From the NCBI RefSeq assembly GCF_003501885.1, contig NZ_QWFA01000018.1:1-46851 (forward strand): DNA of 46,851 nucleotides, given 5' to 3'. Both the position numbers and the translations under genes were made by a program. This stretch comes from Streptomyces globisporus (GTDB lineage: Bacteria > Actinomycetota > Actinomycetes > Streptomycetales > Streptomycetaceae). Shown here in pieces: positions 32,794-41,145 of the stretch (positions within the stretch are counted from its first letter, which is position 1; each line of letters starts with the position of its first letter). The notes under the pieces are model-generated. The model did no database searches. It saw nothing but the letters and a program-made list of their open reading frames with translations, and was not told the origin of the DNA.

Positions 32794-32870
32794 CGACATG
32801 TCACTACAGCGTGTTGCCGACATGTGACATTCTGCTCGAAGCGCGTTTGCCGCAGCCCCGCCTCCGGTAT
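32794..32870 (+). promoter_or_regulatory. SigB-type promoter and CGACATGT repeats upstream of sigN
   Basis: GTTT (32845-32848), 16 bases, then CGGTAT (32865-32870) fits the GTTT-N14-16-GGGTAT consensus of SigB-family promoters and would start transcription about 60 bases before sigN. Just upstream, CGACATGTCAC (32794-32804) and CGACATGTGAC (32818-32828) repeat at a 24-base step; because ACATGT is itself palindromic, they also form inverted half-sites. This suggests autoregulation, or control by SigF, plus a repressor or activator site. Confidence 0.5.
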
Positions 32871-32938
32871 TCAGGTGGAGGCTGCGTTCCTCCGATGGTC
32901 GCGGCCACCGCGACCGTCCGCGACCTCAAGGGGGTGGC

Positions 32939-33805
32939 ATGTCCGAAGAACAGGGCAGCTCGAAGGTGCTCACGCTCACGAAGAGCGTGCCGGCACCTGC
33001 CGTGCTCACCAGCTCACCGGAAGCCATCGACACCCGCACGCTGTCCCGCTCCCTGTTCCTGCGGCTCGCCGCGCTCGGCCCGGCCTCGGGCCCCGAGGGA
33101 ACGGACAGTCCGGAGCGGACCTATGTGCGGGACACACTGATCGAACTGAACCTCCCGCTGGTGCGGTACGCCGCGGCGCGGTTCCGCAGCCGCAACGAAC
33201 CGATGGAGGACATCGTCCAGGTCGGCACGATCGGCCTGATCAAGGCGATCGACCGGTTCGACTGCGAACGCGGCGTCGAGTTCCCGACGTTCGCCATGCC
33301 CACCGTCGTCGGCGAGATCAAGCGCTTCTTCCGTGACACCTCCTGGTCCGTGCGGGTCCCCCGCCGCCTCCAGGAGCTGCGGCTCGCCCTGACCAAGACC
33401 AGCGACGAGCTCGCCCAGAAGCTCGACCGCTCGCCGACCGTCCCGGAGCTGGCCCGCGCGCTCGGGGTCTCCGAGGAGGACGTGGTCGACGGCCTCGCCG
33501 TCGGCAACGCCTACACCGCCTCCTCGCTGGACTCCCCCTCCCCCGAGGACGACGGCGGCGAGGGCTCCCTCGCGGACCGCCTCGGGTACGAGGACACGGC
33601 ACTGGAGGGCGTCGAATACCGCGAGTCCCTCAAGCCGCTGCTGGCCAAACTCGCCCCGCGCGAACGCCAGATCATCATGCTCCGCTTCTTCGCGAACATG
33701 ACCCAGTCCCAGATCGGCGAGGAGGTCGGCATCTCCCAGATGCACGTCTCCCGGCTGCTGACCCGCACGCTCGCCCAGCTCAGGGAAGGGCTCATCGCCG
33801 ACTGA
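32939..33805 (+). CDS. sigN: SigB-family RNA polymerase sigma factor SigN
   Basis: 288 residues from ATG 32939, with GGGGTGG upstream. Regions 2 to 4 are close to SigF even at DNA level (for example [16 protein letters not shown] in both), and region 4 reads LAPRERQIIMLRFFANMTQS and [19 protein letters not shown]. Position directly after sigF matches S. coelicolor sigN (SCO4034), active in the sub-apical stem during aerial growth and stress. The two genes look like an old tandem duplication with separate promoters. No anti-sigma gene lies beside it. Confidence 0.88.
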   Translation: MSEEQGSSKVLTLTKSVPAPAVLTSSPEAIDTRTLSRSLFLRLAALGPASGPEGTDSPERTYVRDTLIELNLPLVRYAAARFRSRNEPMEDIVQVGTIGLIKAIDRFDCERGVEFPTFAMPTVVGEIKRFFRDTSWSVRVPRRLQELRLALTKTSDELAQKLDRSPTVPELARALGVSEEDVVDGLAVGNAYTASSLDSPSPEDDGGEGSLADRLGYEDTALEGVEYRESLKPLLAKLAPRERQIIMLRFFANMTQSQIGEEVGISQMHVSRLLTRTLAQLREGLIAD

Positions 33806-33835
33806 GTCGAAGAGCCACCGGAGGGCCGGAGGAAA

Positions 33836-33880
33836 ATGGTTCACGAGGGTTCTTATGTGACGCCGCGTCAGACACACTGA
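33836..33880 (+). CDS. Possible 14-residue leader peptide before the lipoprotein gene
   Basis: ATG 33836 follows a strong GGAGG (33828-33832) and reads MVHEGSYVTPRQTH before a TGA at 33878-33880. The lipoprotein ATG is at 33885, four bases after that stop, in another frame and without its own ribosome site. This arrangement would couple translation of the two. A 7-bp inverted repeat (33865-33871/33877-33883) spans the end of the small frame. It may be chance. Confidence 0.35.
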   Translation: MVHEGSYVTPRQTH

Positions 33881-33884
33881 CGCG

Positions 33885-34751
33885 ATGCGACGTCAGACAC
33901 GCGGCTCCACCGGCCGCCGAGGCACCGCCGTCGCCGCCTCGGCGGCCGCGCTGTGCCTGGGCACCGGCCTGCTGTCCGGCTGCGGCAGCGGGCCGGGCGA
34001 CGGGTACACGGCCGTGGGCGCGGCCGCCGGAAGCTCGAAGCCTCCCTCGGACGGGGCGCCCCCGGGCGATGTGACGCTCACCCCCCTCGACGAGAACGGG
34101 AACGAGAGCGGGAGTGGGGGCGCTGGGGGCAGGGGGCGTGGTGGCGGTGGTACGTCACCGAGCGGTGGTACGTCGCCGGGCGCCGGGCTCTCGGGCGCCG
34201 GCGGGTCCGGCGACGCCCAGGACGGTTCCGGTGGGGCGCGTGCGGGGACGCCCGGCGGGCCTCAGACGGACGGTTCGTCCGGCGGGCCGGGGGCAGCCCC
34301 CTCGCAGCCCGCGGCCCCCTCCGCACCCTCGAAGACGGGCGGCAGCGGCGGAACCGGGTCCCCGCCGGACGGCGTCACGGACAACCCATCCCCTCCGGGG
34401 CCCGGCACGCCCAGCAGCCCGAAGCCTCCCGCTCCGCCCGCGACCCCGGCCGCGCTCACGCTGAGCGCCCCGCAGCGGGCGGCGGCGGACAAGCGGTGGT
34501 GCGAGAAGGTGACCGTGGAGTTCCGCAACACCGGAGGCTCCCCGGCGCGCTCGGGGACCGTCACCTTCGCCACGCACATCATCGGGGCCCTCGGCGTCGA
34601 CTGGGCGACCATCACCTCGTCCCAGCCCCTGCCCGCCCCGATCGACGCGCGCTCCACGCGCTCGAAGACGTACACCGTCTGCGTGGAGTCCTGGCGGGTT
34701 CCGCCGGGGATGCGCGTCGAGACGCAGGATGTCTCCGCCGTGTGGGAGTGA
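33885..34751 (+). CDS. Secreted lipoprotein with long Gly/Pro/Ser linker
   Basis: 288 residues from ATG 33885. Signal sequence with lipobox LLSGC (Cys about 33), then about 150 residues of low-complexity Gly, Ser, Pro and Ala. The C-terminal 100 residues form a compact domain (KRWCEKVTVEFRNTGGSPAR, SGTVTFATHIIGALGVDWAT, TYTVCVESWRVPPGMRVET) with two cysteines, resembling a beta-sandwich of the kind that binds polymers. It would be anchored to the membrane outer face, with the linker crossing the wall. It lies 79 bases after sigN and might be part of its regulon. No enzyme motif. Confidence 0.78.
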   Translation: MRRQTRGSTGRRGTAVAASAAALCLGTGLLSGCGSGPGDGYTAVGAAAGSSKPPSDGAPPGDVTLTPLDENGNESGSGGAGGRGRGGGGTSPSGGTSPGAGLSGAGGSGDAQDGSGGARAGTPGGPQTDGSSGGPGAAPSQPAAPSAPSKTGGSGGTGSPPDGVTDNPSPPGPGTPSSPKPPAPPATPAALTLSAPQRAAADKRWCEKVTVEFRNTGGSPARSGTVTFATHIIGALGVDWATITSSQPLPAPIDARSTRSKTYTVCVESWRVPPGMRVETQDVSAVWE

Positions 34752-34778
34752 CCCCCACACGGCGGGTGTCGTACCAGC

Positions 34779-34798
34779 GTGCTGCGGTGCGGCAGCAC
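34779..34798. terminator. Short hairpin between convergent genes
   Basis: 7-bp arms GTGCTGC (34779-34785) and GCAGCAC (34792-34798), between the lipoprotein stop and the stop of the minus-strand gene at 34816. It could end both transcripts. Confidence 0.5.
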
Positions 34799-34815
34799 TC
34801 TCGTACGGCCGCTCG

Positions 34816-35031
34816 TCAGCCCAGTGCGAGCCAGGCCACCGCGCCGAGGACGACGACGACCGCGATCACGGCCGCGATCACCCCGACCCTCGGCCCGGAC
34901 GAGGTCGCCGCGGGCTGCTGCCGCCGCTGCGGCTCGCCCTCGTCGACGAAGGCGCGGAACATCTGCGTGCTGCCCGCCGGGTCGTGGTTGCCCTCGGGGC
35001 CCGGCTGAGGGGCGTGGGGGTTGTGTGCCAT
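34816..35031 (-). CDS. Small C-tail-anchored membrane protein
   Basis: 71 residues from ATG 35031. The first 45 residues are polar and Pro/Gln-rich (MAHNPHAPQPGPEGNHDPAG, MFRAFVDEGEPQRRQQ). The C-terminal 22 residues (VGVIAAVIAVVVVLGAVAW) form one membrane helix ending at the stop, so the protein is probably tail-anchored with its N-terminus inside. A longer frame to 35088 exists, but the ATG here is the better start. Function unknown. It converges on the lipoprotein gene. Confidence 0.75.
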   Translation of the reverse strand: MAHNPHAPQPGPEGNHDPAGSTQMFRAFVDEGEPQRRQQPAATSSGPRVGVIAAVIAVVVVLGAVAWLALG

Positions 35032-35228
35032 GGGGCAGGACCCTAGCGAACTCGGGCCCTCGGCCCAACCCCCGGGGCCACCGGGCACCCCGCCCTACCT
35101 GCGGCGGCGCATCTGAAGATCGTCCGAGAATCGCACCGCCAAAGAAGCGGGCAACCGGCGGCGCACGCGCTTGACCTCGACCCTACGGAGGCTTTTGCGT
35201 TCCTTTACTTCTGCAAGGCCATTTTCGT

Positions 35229-35271
35229 TTGCCTGCAGCAACCAACGGCTTCTATCGTTGCCCTAAGCAAC
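35229..35271 (+). promoter_or_regulatory. Twin palindromic operators before the MarR/MFS operon
   Basis: TTGCCTGCAGCAA (35229-35241) and TTGCCCTAAGCAA (35258-35270) share the form TTGC-N5-GCAA at a 29-base step. The second is 10 bases before the MarR start. This position, copy number and AT-rich surrounding are typical of MarR autoregulation, so the MarR protein probably represses its own gene and the efflux pump until a drug binds it. Confidence 0.7.
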
Positions 35272-35280
35272 AACATAGTC

Positions 35281-35814
35281 GTGAGTGTGCTGGGGGTTCC
35301 CGTGGCCGCACGGAGTAGTTACGAGGAACTGGCCCGACAGCTCAGCGCCGTCGGGGCCGTCAAAAGGGGGCTCGCCCGAGCGCTGCCCCCCGAGTGCCCC
35401 GCGGGATCCGCCGCCGTACTGACCCTCCTGGACCGGCACGGCGAGATGCGGATCAGCCGGCTCGCCGAGCTGCTGTCCGTGGACATGTCGGTGACCAGTC
35501 GCCACGTGGCCCATGTGGCCGACCGCGGCTGGATCGAACGGTCCCCGGACCCGGCGGACAAGCGGTCCCGCATCCTGCGGCTGACCCCCGGCGGACACGC
35601 GCAGCTCGACGAACTGACCCGGCGGACCACCGAGGTGTTCGCCCACAACCTCCAGGACTGGTCCGACGACGACGTCGGTCTGCTCATCGCGCTGCTGTCC
35701 CGGCTCCGTGACAGCTTCGCCTGTCGCGGATCCGGCGGCTGCGTCCCCGGACGTCACACCGGCGAGTGCAGGACCGGCCTCGGCGACGAGGCTCACGCCC
35801 GTACACCTGTGTAA
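35281..35814 (+). CDS. MarR-family regulator
   Basis: 177 residues from GTG 35281; GTG at 35302 (preceded by GGGGG) is an alternative start. The winged helix covers about 50-110: MRISRLAELLSVDMSVTSRH, VAHVADRGWIERSPDPADKR and SRILRLTPGGHAQL are typical. The C-terminal 30 residues contain three cysteines (FACRGSGGCVPGRHTGEC), more than usual, so a redox or metal response is possible. It lies 31 bases before the MFS pump gene, and twin operators lie upstream. Confidence 0.9.
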   Translation: MSVLGVPVAARSSYEELARQLSAVGAVKRGLARALPPECPAGSAAVLTLLDRHGEMRISRLAELLSVDMSVTSRHVAHVADRGWIERSPDPADKRSRILRLTPGGHAQLDELTRRTTEVFAHNLQDWSDDDVGLLIALLSRLRDSFACRGSGGCVPGRHTGECRTGLGDEAHARTPV

Positions 35815-35845
35815 CAGAAGCAAATACGCACGGATAAGGAACTCA

Positions 35846-38371
35846 ATGGCTACGACCACACCCACCGGTGTGCGGGGCGGCCACGCCAAGCACGGAGGGC
35901 ACGGCGGCGGCAACGCTTCCGGCACCCCCGACGGCACGCCGATGACACACCGGCAGATCATGGAGGCGTTGACCGGGCTGCTGCTCGGCATGTTCGTCGC
36001 GATCCTGTCGTCGACGGTCGTCTCCAACGCCCTGCCCGAGATCATCTCCGACCTCGGCGGCGGCCAGAGCGCCTACACCTGGGTCGTGACGGCCTCGCTG
36101 CTGGCCATGACCGCCACCACCCCGCTCTGGGGCAAGCTCGCCGACCTCTTCAGCAAGAAGCTGCTGGTCCAGATAGCCCTGGTGATCTACGTCCTGGGCT
36201 CGATCGTCGCCGGTCTGTCGACCAGCAGCGGCATGCTCATCGTCTGCCGCGTCATCCAGGGCATCGGCGTCGGCGGTCTCTCCGCCCTGGCGCAGATCGT
36301 CATGGCCGCGATGATCGCCCCGCGCGAGCGCGGCCGCTACAGCGGCTACCTGGGCGCGGTCTTCGCGGTCGCCACCGTCGGCGGTCCGCTGCTCGGCGGT
36401 GTCATCACCGACACCAGCTGGATGGGCTGGCGCTGGTGTTTCTACGTCGGCGTGCCCTTCGCGGTCATCGCGCTGATCGTGCTCCAGAAGACCCTGAAGC
36501 TCCCCGTCGTGAAGCGCGAGGGCGTCAAGGTCGACTGGTCCGGCGCGTTCTTCATCAGCGCCGCCGTCTCCCTGCTGCTGGTCTGGGTGACCTTCGCGGG
36601 CGACAAGTACGACTGGCTGTCGTGGCAGACGTACGTGATGGTCGCGGGCTCGGTCCTGCTCGGCCTGGTCTTCGTGTTCATCGAGTCGCGGGCCAAGGAA
36701 CCCATCATCCCGCTGCGCCTCTTCCGTAACCGCACCATCACGCTGGCCTCGATCGCCTCGCTGTTCGTCGGTATCGCGATGTTCGCGGGCACGGTCTTCT
36801 TCAGCCAGTACTTCCAGCTGGCGCGCGGCAAGTCGCCGACGATGTCCGGCGTCATGACCATCCCGATGATCGCGGGGCTCTTCCTCTCCTCGACGATCTC
36901 CGGCCAGGTCATCACCAAGACCGGACGCTGGAAGGCGTGGCTGGTCACCGGCGGTTTCCTGGTCACGGCCGGGCTCGGGCTGCTCGGCACGATCCGGTAC
37001 GACACCCCGTACTGGCACGTCGCGGTCTTCATGTTCGTCATGGGTCTCGGCATCGGCATGATGATGCAGAACCTGGTCCTCGCCACGCAGAACCAGGTCG
37101 CTCCCGAGGACCTCGGTTCCGCCAGCTCCGTCGTCACCTTCTTCCGCTCCCTCGGCGGTGCGATCGGCGTCTCGGCGCTCGGCGCGGTGCTCGGCAACCG
37201 GGTCACCCAGTACGTCAAGGACGGCCTCGCCGCGCTCGGCCCGGAGGGCGCCCGGCTCGGCCACGGCGGTACCGGCGGCGGGGGCATCCCCGACCTGGAC
37301 AAGCTGCCCGAGCCGTTCCGGCTGGTCATGGAGGCCGCGTACGGGCACGGCGTCGGCGACGTCTTCCTGTACGCCGCTCCGTGCGCGCTCGTCGCCTTCA
37401 TCGTGACGATCTTCATCAAGGAGGTCGCCCTGAAGACCAGCGCGGCGAACGACGCCCCCACCGAGACGTCGGACCAGGCTCCGGCCGCCGTCGAAACGGC
37501 CGAGGTTCCCGTGCCCGCCACCGTCGGCGCGGCCGTTCCGGTCTCCGAGGGCGCGGCCGGGGTCACCTCGGTCGACACGGCGGAGACCCCTCTGGACACT
37601 GTGCAGGGCACCCCCGTCCACGGTGTGGTGCGCGGTGCGGAGGGCGCTCCGGTCGCCCGTGCGGCCGTCACCCTGATCTCGCTGGGCGGCCGGCAGCTCG
37701 GGCGCTCCGTGGCCCGGACCGACGGCGCATACACCCTGGACGCCCCCGGCTCCGGCAGCTACGTCCTGATCGCCTCCGCCGACGGCTTCCAGCCGCAGGC
37801 GTCCACGGTGGTCGTCGGCGAGGAACCGCTGGCCTTCGACATCCTGCTGTCCGGTACGAGCGGACTGGCCGGGACCGTCCGGGCAGCCGAGTCCGGCGCC
37901 CCCGTCGACGGGGCGATGGTCATCGTGACCGACGTCCGGGGCGACGTACTGGCCACCGGCGCGTCCGGCCCGACCGGTGAGTTCGCCTTCGGCGAGCTGA
38001 TCCCGGGCTCCGTGACCGTCGCGGTCAACGCGGCCGGCTTCCGTCCGCTGGCGCTGCCGGTGGAGATCGGCGGCCAGGGCGTCACCCGCGTCGAGGCCGC
38101 GCTGCGGTCCGGTGCCCTGGTCCGGGGCACCGTGCGGGCCGGGTCCGCCCGGGGTCCGCTGGCCGACGCCCGGGTGACCCTGATCGACGCGGCGGGCAAC
38201 GTGGTCGCCACCGCGACGACCGGCGAGGACGGGGCGTACGCCTTCACCGACCTGGACGCGGGAGAGTACTCGGTCGTCGCGACCGGCTACCCGCCGGTGG
38301 CGGGCTCCCTCACCGTCAGCGGTACGGGGGTCGACGGGCACGACATCGAGCTCGCCCACCCGGGCGAGTGA
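35846..38371 (+). CDS. DHA2 MFS efflux pump fused to three carboxypeptidase-regulatory-like domains
   Basis: 841 residues from ATG 35846, with AAGGA upstream. Residues 1-530 form a 14-helix drug:proton antiporter: IMEALTGLLLGMFVAILSST, LWGKLADLFSKK (motif A) and RVIQGIGVGGLSALAQ (motif B). Residues about 530-590 are an Ala/Pro/Thr linker. Then come three repeats, at about 591-660, 674-742 and 759-828, each with a beta-sandwich pattern (for example LAGTVRAAESGAPVDGAMVI, DGAYAFTDLDAGEYSVVATG). They match carboxypeptidase-regulatory-like/transthyretin-like folds, which are normally extracytoplasmic; a 14-helix pump would place this tail in the cytoplasm. It is in an operon with MarR. Substrate unknown. 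Confidence 0.9.
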   Translation: MATTTPTGVRGGHAKHGGHGGGNASGTPDGTPMTHRQIMEALTGLLLGMFVAILSSTVVSNALPEIISDLGGGQSAYTWVVTASLLAMTATTPLWGKLADLFSKKLLVQIALVIYVLGSIVAGLSTSSGMLIVCRVIQGIGVGGLSALAQIVMAAMIAPRERGRYSGYLGAVFAVATVGGPLLGGVITDTSWMGWRWCFYVGVPFAVIALIVLQKTLKLPVVKREGVKVDWSGAFFISAAVSLLLVWVTFAGDKYDWLSWQTYVMVAGSVLLGLVFVFIESRAKEPIIPLRLFRNRTITLASIASLFVGIAMFAGTVFFSQYFQLARGKSPTMSGVMTIPMIAGLFLSSTISGQVITKTGRWKAWLVTGGFLVTAGLGLLGTIRYDTPYWHVAVFMFVMGLGIGMMMQNLVLATQNQVAPEDLGSASSVVTFFRSLGGAIGVSALGAVLGNRVTQYVKDGLAALGPEGARLGHGGTGGGGIPDLDKLPEPFRLVMEAAYGHGVGDVFLYAAPCALVAFIVTIFIKEVALKTSAANDAPTETSDQAPAAVETAEVPVPATVGAAVPVSEGAAGVTSVDTAETPLDTVQGTPVHGVVRGAEGAPVARAAVTLISLGGRQLGRSVARTDGAYTLDAPGSGSYVLIASADGFQPQASTVVVGEEPLAFDILLSGTSGLAGTVRAAESGAPVDGAMVIVTDVRGDVLATGASGPTGEFAFGELIPGSVTVAVNAAGFRPLALPVEIGGQGVTRVEAALRSGALVRGTVRAGSARGPLADARVTLIDAAGNVVATATTGEDGAYAFTDLDAGEYSVVATGYPPVAGSLTVSGTGVDGHDIELAHPGE

Positions 38372-38374
38372 CGG

Positions 38375-38431
38375 CCCCTCACGTGAGCACGTACTCCTGT
38401 GCAGGTGAAAAGCACGGGCTCACGTGAAGGG
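38375..38431 (+). terminator. Hairpin after the MFS pump gene
   Basis: 14-bp arms 38375-38388 and 38418-38431, with one mismatch, include the palindrome TCACGTGA in each arm. The 29-base loop starts ACGTACTCC. It begins four bases after the stop and probably separates the pump from the YceI gene. Confidence 0.6.
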
Positions 38432-38662
38432 ATCGCGAAGACCCCTGGTCGGGCGGCACTTCGAGCGGAGAGGCTGTCGCGACCGGGTGGGAAGGGGCCC
38501 CGGTGGCGGGTACGGCAGGCAGGGGACGGCCGGCCGTGACCGCCCCGGGGCCCGACTCATGTGGCCCCCACGTTCCGTCACGTTCCGACGGGACGCCGGG
38601 TCGCCGGGGCGCCGCACGCGGGTCATCGAGTCATCGAGCTAGGGCTTCTGGGAGAGATACGG

Positions 38663-39481
38663 ATGGGACTTCGCGCACAGGTACGGACGCGGGACGGCTG
38701 GGCGGTCCAGCACGCGGTCGTGACGGTCACCGACATGACCGGGGCCCAGGTGCTGCGGGCCGCGGCCGACGAGGACGGGGCCGTCCGCACGGACGGCTCC
38801 CTGACGGCCGGCGCGTACACGGTGATCGTCACGGCGGTCGGGTACGCCCCCGCCGCCTCCACCGCCCTCGTCACCGCGAGCGGCCGGATCGAGGCCGGAC
38901 AGATCGTCCTGGCCCGGCAGGGCGGGGTGGAGCTGCCGCCGCGGGGCGCCTGGTCGCTTGACCCGGCGCACTCCTCGGTCGGCGCGGTCGCCCAGCACCT
39001 GGGGATCTCCAGCGTGCACGGCCGGTTCACCGACTTCGGCGGCCGGATCGAGATCGCCGAGGAGGTCGGGCGCTCCCGGGTCGACGCGGTGATCAGGGCC
39101 GCCAGCATCGACACCGGCAACGGGATGCGGGACAAGCACCTGCGCTCGCCGGACTTCCTGGACGTGGACCGGTACCCGGAGATCGCCTACCGCTCCACCG
39201 CGCTGGACCCGGCGGGACCCGACCGCTGGACCGTCCACGGTGAACTGACCATGCACGGCGTCTCGCGCCCCGTCGACCTGGACCTGACCTACCTCGGCAC
39301 GGGGCCCGACCCGTGGGGCGGGGTGCGCGCGGCCTTCCACGCCACCGCCGAACTGCGCCGCGACGACTTCGCGATGAACTACAACCAGGTCGTCCAGGCG
39401 GGCATCTCCGCGATCGGCACGACGCTGCGCGTGGAGCTGGACATCCAGGCGGTGCAGGGCGAGGCGCTGCCCATGGCGTGA
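38663..39481 (+). CDS. YceI-like protein with N-terminal carboxypeptidase-regulatory-like domain
   Basis: 272 residues from ATG 38663, with GGAGAG upstream. Residues 2-80 form a beta-sandwich close to the repeats in the pump tail (LRAQVRTRDGWAVQHAVVTV, LTAGAYTVIVTAVGYAPA). Residues 95-265 are a YceI domain: WSLDPAHSSVGAVAQHLGIS, DRYPEIAYRST, GELTMHGVSRPVDLDLTYLG. YceI folds bind long isoprenoid or lipid chains. No signal peptide is visible, unlike many YceI proteins, so it may be cytoplasmic. The shared domain links it to the pump 291 bases upstream. Confidence 0.9.
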   Translation: MGLRAQVRTRDGWAVQHAVVTVTDMTGAQVLRAAADEDGAVRTDGSLTAGAYTVIVTAVGYAPAASTALVTASGRIEAGQIVLARQGGVELPPRGAWSLDPAHSSVGAVAQHLGISSVHGRFTDFGGRIEIAEEVGRSRVDAVIRAASIDTGNGMRDKHLRSPDFLDVDRYPEIAYRSTALDPAGPDRWTVHGELTMHGVSRPVDLDLTYLGTGPDPWGGVRAAFHATAELRRDDFAMNYNQVVQAGISAIGTTLRVELDIQAVQGEALPMA

Positions 39482-39546
39482 CCCGGGCCCGCGTCGCGCG
39501 AGGCGCTGCCCGACCAGGGGCCCGGGCCGGTCGTAGGGTGGTGGGC

Positions 39547-40017
<471 letters not shown>

Positions 40018-40024
40018 TCGCGCG

Positions 40025-41110
40025 ATGAGCGCAAGCAGTGGGGCGGTGAGCGCGGGCGCCGGGCAGGTTCCAGGGGAACCGCCCGGCGCGGGGACGCCCC
40101 ATTCGCTCCTAACGTGCAGGCTGCCCGTTCCGCCCCCGCCGCTGCCCGGCCCCGATGCCCTGGCTCAGGCCCGGCTGCTGGTCGCTCCCTCGCTGGATCC
40201 CGAGCTGGTACGGGAGTTGGAGCGGATCACCGGGCGCGGTGCGGAGCCCCTGACGGACGTTCCGCCGCCGTCCGACGCGCCCCTCCTCTGCGTGGGCGAC
40301 GCGCTGCCCGACGCCCTGCGGACGGACCGGCTGCTCTGGTTCCACAGCATCACCGCGGGGTCGGACCGGCTGCTCTCCGGGGGCCCTTGGCCCGGCCCGG
40401 CGCTGCTGACCCGGACCGTGGGCCGGATGGGCGAGCGGATGGCCCAGTACGTCCTGGGCTGGATGCTCGCCGAGGCCCAGTCCGTACCGGAGTTCACCGA
40501 GCAGCACGCCCGGGCGCACTGGGAGCGCCTCCCCTCGGAGCTCGTCGCCGGGCAGACCGCCCTGGTCTACGGCACCGGCCGCATCGGCGCGGCGGTGGGG
40601 CGGCTGCTGGCCGCCTGCGGGGTACGGACCGTGGGCGTGGCCCGCACCACGCGGTACGGGCCGGAGCCCGGCGCCGACCGCGTCGTGCCGCCGGGATTCG
40701 ACCGGGTGATCGGGGCCGCCGAGGACACCGGCGTGCTGGGTGAGGCCCGCTGGGTGATCTCCACGCTGCCGTTGACGGCGACCACGGAGGGCTTCTTCGG
40801 GTCCGACCGGTTCGCGGCGGTGCGCGGGGCGACGTTCGTCAACGTGGGGCGGGGCGCGACCGTGGACATGGGGGCGCTGGAGACCGCGCTGCGGGACGGC
40901 CGGTTGCGGCGGGCGGTGCTGGACGTACTGCCCGCAGAACCGGCCGCGCCGGAGGACCCCGTGTGGAAGCTGCCCCGTACGGTCATCACCTCGCACTCCT
41001 CGGGGATCACCACCGACGAGGACATCGCCGTGGACTTCGCCGCCTGCTGGGAGGACGTGACGGCGGGCCGCCGCCCCGGGCTGACGGTGGACACGGCACG
41101 CGGTTACTGA
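40025..41110 (+). CDS. D-isomer-specific 2-hydroxyacid dehydrogenase
   Basis: 361 residues from ATG 40025. The N-terminal 50 residues are a Pro/Gly-rich extension. The NAD-binding core has GTGRIGAAVGRLLAACG (GxGxxG), ISTLPLTATTEGFFG, NVGRGATVDMGALETAL and DVLPAEPAAPEDPVWKLP, then the catalytic-His region VITSHSSG. This order is that of the D-3-phosphoglycerate/glyoxylate-reductase superfamily. The substrate-binding half is divergent, so it may use an unusual hydroxyacid. Its start is close to the PPOX stop, suggesting co-expression. Confidence 0.88.
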   Translation: MSASSGAVSAGAGQVPGEPPGAGTPHSLLTCRLPVPPPPLPGPDALAQARLLVAPSLDPELVRELERITGRGAEPLTDVPPPSDAPLLCVGDALPDALRTDRLLWFHSITAGSDRLLSGGPWPGPALLTRTVGRMGERMAQYVLGWMLAEAQSVPEFTEQHARAHWERLPSELVAGQTALVYGTGRIGAAVGRLLAACGVRTVGVARTTRYGPEPGADRVVPPGFDRVIGAAEDTGVLGEARWVISTLPLTATTEGFFGSDRFAAVRGATFVNVGRGATVDMGALETALRDGRLRRAVLDVLPAEPAAPEDPVWKLPRTVITSHSSGITTDEDIAVDFAACWEDVTAGRRPGLTVDTARGY

Positions 41111-41145
41111 GCCGGAGCCCGCCAGGCACGCGGGCGGCCACGCGG

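Noticed and set aside
35843..38359. 838-residue open frame antisense to the MFS pump
   Set aside because: It mirrors the coding gene exactly, has Arg/Gly/Asp-biased low-complexity sequence and no ribosome site; typical of GC-rich shadows.
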